From DIGJ01 sp031553075 (GTDB taxonomy: Bacteria; Bacillota; Clostridia; Lachnospirales; Lachnospiraceae), in the NCBI GenBank assembly GCA_031553075.1, contig JAVBLX010000155.1:1-18296 (forward strand): a DNA stretch of 18,296 bases, written 5' to 3'. Within the stretch, counting starts at the first letter, position 1. Each line of letters begins with the position of its first letter. The notes under the pieces are model-generated. The model ran no database searches. It was not told the DNA's origin and worked only from the letters and a program-made list of their open reading frames with translations. The translations under genes were made by a program, and so were the position numbers. Below, piece after piece: positions 13,656 through 18,296 of this stretch.

Positions 13656-15035
13656 TTATTTTATGAAACTCGTGTCGTAACTGATATTTTTGGGTGAAGA
13701 TGGTAACAAATTATTTCTTCGCCATACGGATAAAATTAAACCAATCATCACCATGCTGACAATGTATCCGATGCCGCCGTATGAAATGAACGGAATGGAA
13801 ACACTCATAGGTGGGAGCAGGTTAAAGTTTACAAGTATGCCCATCGTAAATTGTACGGCGAGTATAGTGCACGCGCCAAGAGCAATAAAGAATCCAAAAC
13901 TATCTTTAACTTTTCTTGTCACGATTAACATTCGGAAGATATAAACCACAATAGACAGAATAAGGACAATTCCAACAATCCAACCGAGAGATGCGATTAC
14001 ATTGATAAATGCAAAATCTGTTGTCGCATTTGGCATCGCTCTATCAAGTCCATGCCCGTTTATTCTCTCAGTTGTTGCACCGAATAAATTTGAGGCTGAC
14101 AGCCATTTATCAGCCATTGCTTGTTGATAGAAAGCCCCTGTTTGGTCTATCTGCCCCCCTGTTATTCTCGTAAGAAATCCTGTGGCAAAAGCTGTTAGCC
14201 TATCAATCCTGTATGCAGTTCCAAAGAAACTACCGACAAACATCACCAATCCCAAAAAGAAAGCAGATGTTAAGATTATCATTTGGCATTTTCTGCTTCC
14301 ACCAAAATGATTTTTAGTAATAGCTGATACTATCAATACAAGGTATCCGAATGACAGTATAATCGTCTGTGTCATATTCGGCTGCATGAGTATCGGCAAC
14401 ACAGATATTACCGCAAGTGCTAACAGTTTTAGAATAGACAGAGTTCCTCTGCCTCTTGCATTTTCAATAAATCCCGCAAAAGAAACTATGAACAATAAGC
14501 TGGTGAATACAGTCGAGATACTCAAGCCACCGAGAGAGATAAACCTGGACGCCCCATTTATCCTTGCGCCGTTTATTATTGTCATAGCAAGTATAGCCAG
14601 TGCGGTTAAGTAAATAGGCCATGTAAATTTTTTAAGCTTGGTATAATCGAAAAAGATTAGGGCGGTCATCATAGTGATTCCAAGTAAAGTGTAAAACAGA
14701 TAATGAGAAAAATCGACTTGCACATGCTCCCAACGGCTGCTCATGAACATAACTACACCGCCGATGATTGCCATAAACACCGTAAGCCCTATTAGCGACC
14801 ATTCAGTTTGTGGCATATGTTGTTTATTTAGGCACTTACCGATTTTGTCACTATCTCCCATTGCGGATATAGCCATTTCAAGAGCAGCCTCTTCGCTTTG
14901 TGCTTCTTGCAAGTATCCCTCTTTTAATTCGTTGATATGGTTGGTTAACTCATCTCGAATGTCCTTATGCACGGATTTACACTTGATGTAGCCACAGACG
15001 GAATCCAAAAACAAATTAATTTTATTACTCAACAC
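13656..15035 (-). CDS. SEDS (FtsW/RodA/SpoVE-like) membrane protein with N-terminal cytosolic prefix domain
   Basis: About 459 residues. The first ~75 are a soluble helical domain (INLFLDSVCGYIKCKSVHKD, HINELKEGYLQEAQSEEAAL) like the prefix seen on PadR-linked membrane proteins. About ten hydrophobic segments follow. The SEDS signature is NGASRFISLGG early, PNATTDFAFINVIASLGW (the Asp of TDF matches the catalytic Asp loop of FtsW/RodA) and PFISYGGIGYI near the end. SEDS proteins polymerise peptidoglycan glycan strands; whether this specialised member does is unknown. AGGAGG at 15041-15046 on the complement favours GTG 15035 or TTG 15032 over GTG 15041, which overlaps that site. It overlaps the PadR gene and is presumably co-transcribed and translationally coupled with it. 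Confidence 0.85.
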   Translation of the reverse strand: MLSNKINLFLDSVCGYIKCKSVHKDIRDELTNHINELKEGYLQEAQSEEAALEMAISAMGDSDKIGKCLNKQHMPQTEWSLIGLTVFMAIIGGVVMFMSSRWEHVQVDFSHYLFYTLLGITMMTALIFFDYTKLKKFTWPIYLTALAILAMTIINGARINGASRFISLGGLSISTVFTSLLFIVSFAGFIENARGRGTLSILKLLALAVISVLPILMQPNMTQTIILSFGYLVLIVSAITKNHFGGSRKCQMIILTSAFFLGLVMFVGSFFGTAYRIDRLTAFATGFLTRITGGQIDQTGAFYQQAMADKWLSASNLFGATTERINGHGLDRAMPNATTDFAFINVIASLGWIVGIVLILSIVVYIFRMLIVTRKVKDSFGFFIALGACTILAVQFTMGILVNFNLLPPMSVSIPFISYGGIGYIVSMVMIGLILSVWRRNNLLPSSPKNISYDTSFIK

Positions 15036-15363
15036 AAGCACCTCCTATCACGGAGTTTACGGCTTTGGTATAAAGTTGCCACTCGGCCTTTTTATGGCTT
15101 AACAGTTTTCTACCGTCTGATGTTATTTTATAGTATTTACGGCGTTTGCCGTTGTCAGCGTCAAACCAATAGGATTGTACGGCGTTCTCATTTTCAAGTC
15201 CGTGGAGCATAGGGTACAGTGTCCCCTCTTTCAGTTCAAACACCTTTTCAGATTTTTCTTTAAGTGACTGCGAGATTTGATAGCCATACATATCCTCATT
15301 TTCCAATAAAGAAAGGATAAGTATTGATGTGCTACCTTTCATAAGCTCTTTGTTAATTTTCAT
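15025..15363 (-). CDS. PadR-family transcriptional regulator
   Basis: A 112-residue winged-helix repressor: STSILILSLLENEDMYGYQI, then LKEGTLYPMLHGLENENAV and GKRRKYYKITSDGRKLL, all typical of PadR. ATG follows AGGAGG (15370-15375 on the complement) by 6 nt. The gene is first in a two-gene operon with the SEDS protein. By analogy with other PadR modules it likely represses its own operon and responds to a stress or envelope signal; the ligand is unknown. Confidence 0.93.
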   Translation of the reverse strand: MKINKELMKGSTSILILSLLENEDMYGYQISQSLKEKSEKVFELKEGTLYPMLHGLENENAVQSYWFDADNGKRRKYYKITSDGRKLLSHKKAEWQLYTKAVNSVIGGACVE

Positions 15364-15393
15364 AATGTCCTCCTACATAGACTTTCTAATTAC

Positions 15394-15441
15394 ATAGAAT
15401 ATCTATATATAAAGATACAATAAAACCACTATGACTGTCAA
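15394..15441 (-). promoter_or_regulatory. Promoter and candidate PadR operator
   Basis: On the minus strand, TTGACA (15436-15441), an 18-bp spacer and TATCTT (15412-15417). The dyad ATAGA-ATA-TCTAT (15394-15406) lies just downstream, around the expected start of transcription, well placed for autorepression by the adjacent PadR. Confidence 0.55.
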
Positions 15442-15450
15442 GAGGTTTTA
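15421..15450. repeat. Inverted repeat over the PadR -35 region
   Basis: TAAAACCACT (15421-15430) and AGAGGTTTTA (15441-15450) pair at 9 of 10 positions around a 10-nt loop. It could be a short bidirectional terminator or a second protein-binding dyad overlapping the -35 box. Confidence 0.45.
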
Positions 15451-15705
15451 TTACGCAAATATAAGTCGCGTCAATAATAAAATTACCGTTGACAAACAGC
15501 TTCATGGGGCAATAAAGAGGAAATGAAACGTACTTCTTACTACGGAGAAATGCAGAGCATGATGCTAAAAAAGTGGCACATCACCGTCAAAGCATTGGCC
15601 GCTTTTTTAGCCAAAGCACCTTTATAAAAGGCAAGCTATGTGTAATTACAATATCACATATAGGTGAGCCTTTCAGGTGAAGATTACATATGAAAGGATT
15701 GATTT
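15451..15705. other. Stretch before the DUF6809-like gene
   Basis: A 34-codon ORF (15523-15627, MKRTSYYGEMQSMMLKKWHI, ending FLAKAPL) follows GAGG by only 2 nt and has no recognised family; it may be a gene remnant. TTGACA at 15489-15494 has no good -10 partner. CCTTTCA (15669-15675) and TGAAAGG (15691-15697) form a hairpin that covers the AAAGGA ribosome binding site of the next gene. Confidence 0.4.
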
Positions 15706-15978
15706 TTGAATAAGATTTTTGAGGAACTGTATTACGGCAGGATAAGCTGTTTTGAGGGCGTCGTTCCCTCTCATCCCGATTACCGTCCTGTAAATGCCAA
15801 AATAACCGCAGTGAAAGGATACTTTTTTACGAAGCTGAGTGCTGAAGACAAGGGGCGACTTCTTGCACTTGAAAATTTGTATTCGCAATCAGCAGGAATG
15901 CACAACGAGAGTTGTTATGAATATGGTTTTCGGCTCGGAGTGTTGCTAATTCTAGGTGTGTTCAAAGACGAACTATAG
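15706..15978 (+). CDS. DUF6809-like small protein
   Basis: A 90-residue protein with the pattern I associate with DUF6809: KIFEELYYGRISCFEGVVP at the N-terminus and YEYGFRLGVLLILGVF at the C-terminus, with a helical, polar middle (LSAEDKGRLLALENLYSQSA). Such proteins are frequent on clostridial mobile elements; no function is known. The start is TTG at 15706, 8 nt after AAAGGA. The ribosome binding site lies in one arm of a hairpin (15669-15697), so translation may be structure-controlled. Confidence 0.75.
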   Translation: MNKIFEELYYGRISCFEGVVPSHPDYRPVNAKITAVKGYFFTKLSAEDKGRLLALENLYSQSAGMHNESCYEYGFRLGVLLILGVFKDEL

Positions 15979-16053
15979 AGCAACGATAAGAAGACATAGT
16001 CGATTGAGAAATTGCCGACAGGTGATTTCTTTCTCTCTTAGATGGTAAATACC

Positions 16054-16083
16054 TTGAAATTCTATCTTGCTGTATGGTAGAAT
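16054..16083 (+). promoter_or_regulatory. Promoter for the VOC-AlkD pair
   Basis: TTGAAA (16054-16059), an 18-bp spacer and TAGAAT (16078-16083), about 65 bp before the first gene. The leader holds a CGTTACG direct repeat (from 16093 and 16119) of unknown meaning. Confidence 0.5.
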
Positions 16084-16148
16084 AGTTTTATACGTTACGG
16101 GTGATTTTGGTCAACGCCGTTACGAATTTATATTAGACGGTGATGTGT

Positions 16149-16604
16149 ATGCATTTAGGTTCAATATATCTGGTAGTAAATGACTTTGACAAAACAATCG
16201 ATTTCTATGAAAAACTACTTGAAATGCCTGTGACCAGTAAAAACATGAGCCGATTTGCGCAATTTGTTTTTGAAGGTCACAACATTTCAATAATGAACGG
16301 ACACTTTGATATCGACCATCCTGACAAGGTAGTGCATAAAGGCGAGCGTTCAGAATCAATGGATAGTTTACAAAGTATTGCGCTTGCTCCCAATACTCAC
16401 AAGTTCGTTCTAAATTTTTGGGATGAAGATTTGCGGAGTGAGTATGAAAGGGTAAAAGGCCTGAGCATCTCGGACAGCCTCACCAAAATAAAATATGTAT
16501 GCAATGTCAGCCCGTACTACTATTTTCAACTAACTGACCCTGACGACAATGTTATTGAGGTTACAGGTGCATACACGCCAACGGCAGGTGAATTTGATGA
16601 CTGA
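16149..16604 (+). CDS. VOC-family (glyoxalase/bleomycin resistance-like) protein
   Basis: A 151-residue single-domain vicinal-oxygen-chelate protein, starting HLGSIYLVVNDFDKTIDFYE and ending YYYFQLTDPDDNVIEVTGAY, the typical first beta-alpha-beta unit and final metal-ligand strand (Glu in NVIEV). His at residue 2 is a plausible first ligand. Members include glyoxalases, dioxygenases and drug-binding proteins; the substrate here cannot be inferred. The start was taken as ATG 16149 (GGTGA 5 nt upstream); GTG 16140 or ATG 16143 would add two or three residues. It overlaps the following AlkD-like gene by 8 nt (ATGACTGA), so the two are translationally coupled. Confidence 0.85.
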   Translation: MHLGSIYLVVNDFDKTIDFYEKLLEMPVTSKNMSRFAQFVFEGHNISIMNGHFDIDHPDKVVHKGERSESMDSLQSIALAPNTHKFVLNFWDEDLRSEYERVKGLSISDSLTKIKYVCNVSPYYYFQLTDPDDNVIEVTGAYTPTAGEFDD

Positions 16605-17241
16605 TATTCTTGCCAATGCAGAAAAAGAGCTGGTCAAGTTCCGCAATACGCCGCAGGGAGTGCATATTAAGACCGGCGACATACGAAAACTGTCCGGTAA
16701 GCTTTTTCGCGGTCTAAAAGACAAGTCAAAAGAGAATGTTTTCGCAATCTGCCATGAGCTTCTGGAGCAACGGAACTGGCCTATGGGGGTCATTGCTTTT
16801 GACTTTGCAGGCCGTATGAAAAAGCAATATGATGAAAATACCTTTGCGCTGTTTGAATCTTGGCTGGAACAATATGTGCGCGGCTGGGGCGATTGCGACG
16901 ATTTTTGTACTCACGCTTTTGGCGAGCTAATCTGCCAAAATACAGCGCTTTCCGAAAGAGTTATTAAGTGGACAAAGCGAGAAGAATTTTGGATGCGCCG
17001 CGCCGCTGCCGTTATTCTGATTCCATCAATTTGGCATGATAAATATAAGGAGACAAACCCTTTACGGATTTCCGATATACTCATGCTGGACGAACATGAT
17101 TTGGTTCGCAAGGGATATGGCTGGATGCTAAAAGTACTTTCTGTTAAAGAGCCTACTCTTGTTTTTGATTACTTGGGTGAGAACAAAGATAGAATGCCAC
17201 GAGTGGCTTTTCGCTATGCATTAGAAAAAATGGATATCTAG
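16597..17241 (+). CDS. AlkD-like DNA alkylation repair protein (HEAT-like repeats)
   Basis: A 214-residue protein of the AlkC/AlkD DNA glycosylase fold. YVRGWGDCDDFCTHAFGELI provides Trp97 and Asp101, spaced as the Trp/catalytic Asp pair of AlkD. Next comes EEFWMRRAAAVILI (WxRR, Arg134/Arg135), then DEHDLVRKGYGWMLKVLS, the usual C-terminal repeat. AlkD excises positively charged alkylated bases such as N7-methylguanine without base flipping. I chose ATG 16597, 5 nt after AGGTGA; the longer reading frame from 16549 begins inside the VOC gene without family similarity. With the VOC protein upstream and a terminator downstream it forms a two-gene operon, perhaps dealing with a reactive alkylating or antibiotic compound (inference). 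Confidence 0.9.
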   Translation: MTDILANAEKELVKFRNTPQGVHIKTGDIRKLSGKLFRGLKDKSKENVFAICHELLEQRNWPMGVIAFDFAGRMKKQYDENTFALFESWLEQYVRGWGDCDDFCTHAFGELICQNTALSERVIKWTKREEFWMRRAAAVILIPSIWHDKYKETNPLRISDILMLDEHDLVRKGYGWMLKVLSVKEPTLVFDYLGENKDRMPRVAFRYALEKMDI

Positions 17242-17356
17242 AAAAGGAATATATTAATGCGATAACCTCCACTAATAAGCATTAAATTCAACAAACCATG
17301 CTTCAACCGTTGTTCGCAATAATCAAGATTATCAACCAAACTAGATACTGATACAC

Positions 17357-17398
17357 AATCCCCTAAACGGCAAATGCCACTGTTTGGGGGATTTTTTA
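17357..17398 (+). terminator. Strong intrinsic terminator of the VOC-AlkD operon
   Basis: Stem ATCCCCTAAAC/GTTTGGGGGAT (one G-T pair) with a nested GGCA/TGCC hairpin in the loop, followed by TTTTTT. It lies about 115 bp after the AlkD-like stop; the intervening sequence has no gene. Confidence 0.9.
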
Positions 17399-17400
17399 TA

Positions 17401-17740
17401 GTGTGCCAAGCATGGCACTAATCTAACTGGTGAAAGTCCAGTCACGGGTATTTACCGCCAAGTGTAGCGGAACGCAAGTTGGTATCAGTAATGGTATAGA
17501 TGAAGGAAGCGTGTAGCAAAGTTCTTGAGCCTACGTACAGAAACTTGATAAGGCGATGAGGTGGGTAAGGTTGCTAGACAAACCAAAGCCCGAAAGGTAA
17601 ACTGCTGTAAAGATTGCCGCTGACTTTGATTCCGCTATGGACTGTTTTACAACACAGTTCATACAGTGGACGCAAGTGGATTGAAGAGAAAACATGGTAT
17701 TATTGAACGGATAGAACAATACCTTTACTGTGCAATTAAA
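17401..17740 (+). ncRNA. Group IIC-like intron, 5' fragment (domain I region)
   Basis: Starts GTGTGCCAAGCATGG, matching the GUGYG 5' end and very close to the start of the Oceanobacillus iheyensis group IIC intron as I remember it. The order of further landmarks also agrees: ACTGGTGAAAGTCCAGT hairpin, GGAACGCAAGTTGGTATC, GATGAAGGAAGCG, AGCAAAG, AGGCGATGAG, CCCGAAAGG. The 5' end lies directly after the T tract of an intrinsic terminator, the known insertion preference of class C introns. No reverse transcriptase and no domain V follow; the sequence runs into a short-chain dehydrogenase gene on the other strand, so the intron is truncated and cannot splice. The 3' boundary is approximate. Confidence 0.75.
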
Positions 17741-18296
17741 GTGTAAATCTTCCCGCAAGTTTAAGCAATTTGCTCATACCCGGTAGGATTTCAAGTTTAT
17801 TTTTCTTCATACTATCAATCATGATTGATACTACCTTTGGAACCTCCATAGTTGGGATATTACCGTTTACACCGTTCTTGTCAGCATCAGAATTGTCACG
17901 ATTAAAAAGAGGTTTCGAGGTTTTCGGAGGTGCAAGTTCAAATACCTTAACATTTGTATTTTTCAATTGCAGGCGGAGAGATTTGGTGTAAGCATGAATG
18001 CCAACTTTCGCCGCACTGTATATGGGGGCCTTTGGAAATGTAATAAATGCAAGTCCGGAAGAAACATTAACAATAGCAGACCCAGCCTGTTTCTTTAGTT
18101 GTGGCAAAAACTGCTGTGCCATACGAATGGGGCCACTCAAGTTAATGTCGATTTCATCACAGATTTTATCATATTCTGTGTCGTTAAAATCAATGGCGCG
18201 CATAATGCCAGCATTATTTATAAGAACATTTAGCTTTGGAAAATCAGCCGTTACTTTCGAATACAATTCACACATTGCCTGTGGATTACTTACATC
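17736..18296 (-). CDS. Short-chain dehydrogenase/reductase, partial (DltE-like)
   Basis: NAD(P)-dependent oxidoreductase of the classical SDR family; its N-terminal cofactor-binding part lies beyond the right edge. Visible motifs: DVSNPQAMCELYSKVT, LNVLINNAGIMRAIDF (NNAG), VNVSSGLAF (catalytic Ser), YSAAKVGIHAYTKSLR (YxxxK). The ending LEILPGMSKLLKLAGRFTL appears about 10-20 residues shorter than that of relatives, which continue past the SKLLKL helix. The stop is at the junction with the intron fragment, so the tail has probably been replaced by intron-side sequence. The substrate is not readable; similarity to DltE-type dehydrogenases is an impression only. Confidence 0.85.
   Translation of the reverse strand, partial: DVSNPQAMCELYSKVTADFPKLNVLINNAGIMRAIDFNDTEYDKICDEIDINLSGPIRMAQQFLPQLKKQAGSAIVNVSSGLAFITFPKAPIYSAAKVGIHAYTKSLRLQLKNTNVKVFELAPPKTSKPLFNRDNSDADKNGVNGNIPTMEVPKVVSIMIDSMKKNKLEILPGMSKLLKLAGRFTL

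Noticed and set aside
15523..15627. 34-codon ORF called as a gene
   Set aside because: Start spacing from GAGG is only 2 nt and the product is unrecognised; mentioned as a possible remnant only.
17401..17740. Possible riboswitch in the AlkD downstream region
   Set aside because: The landmarks (GTGTGCC start, GGAACGCAAGT, CGATGAG) match group II intron domain I better, and no suitable downstream gene is on this strand.

Overview
The window looks like a chromosomal stretch of a low-GC Firmicute, most likely a Clostridia/Lachnospiraceae-type gut anaerobe. The grounds are A/T-rich codon use, strong AGGAGG-type ribosome binding sites, TTG/GTG starts, and a gene mix typical of that group: a YyaL-like thioredoxin-domain protein, RlmD-type methyltransferase, PadR plus a SEDS-family protein, a DUF6809-type protein, RhuM proteins and a group IIC-like intron. 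This is inferred from familiarity with the families; no search was run.

Layout. 1-1060 is the 3' part of an IS630-type transposase that changes frame at an A7 run, followed by two hairpin structures (1039-1076 and 1141-1209). 1295-3316 (minus) is a YyaL/SSP411-like protein. Divergent from it, 3459-5385 carries a small acidic protein and an RlmD/RumA-type 23S rRNA methyltransferase. The methyltransferase has an extraordinary ~190-residue Lys/Asn-rich N-terminal extension encoded by tandem repeats.

The 3' end of this rumA-like gene seems to be an integration hotspot. Two relic copies of its last codons (reading HVETVCLL) lie at 8933 and 13526. Each follows a rhuM gene and a shared block of about 100 bp containing a TGGGGTAA palindrome. 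This divides the accessory region into two units. Unit A (5386-8932) has a DUF4209-like protein with an RNNIAH HEPN-type motif, then rhuM1. Unit B (8975-13525) has a membrane-anchored alpha/beta hydrolase, a GNAT acetyltransferase relic split by an IS1182-like element (10535-12269, 12-bp target duplication), then rhuM2 and a broken small ORF. No recombinase is present, so the units look like non-autonomous or decayed integrative elements stacked at one site.

The most unusual signal is inside the two rhuM genes. Each has a perfect 25-27 nt palindrome centred on the third base of the homologous codon. The arm sequences differ at 8 of 12 aligned positions, yet each arm is matched exactly by its partner. 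The palindrome has therefore been kept while its sequence changed, which points to a DNA- or RNA-level function embedded in the coding sequence.

To the right, 13656-15363 (minus) is a PadR regulator overlapping a SEDS (FtsW/RodA-like) membrane protein, with a promoter and a candidate operator. Then come a DUF6809-like small protein, a translationally coupled VOC-family/AlkD-like pair ending at a strong terminator, the 5' part of a group IIC-like intron inserted exactly after that terminator, and the 3' part of a short-chain dehydrogenase gene (minus) running off the right edge.
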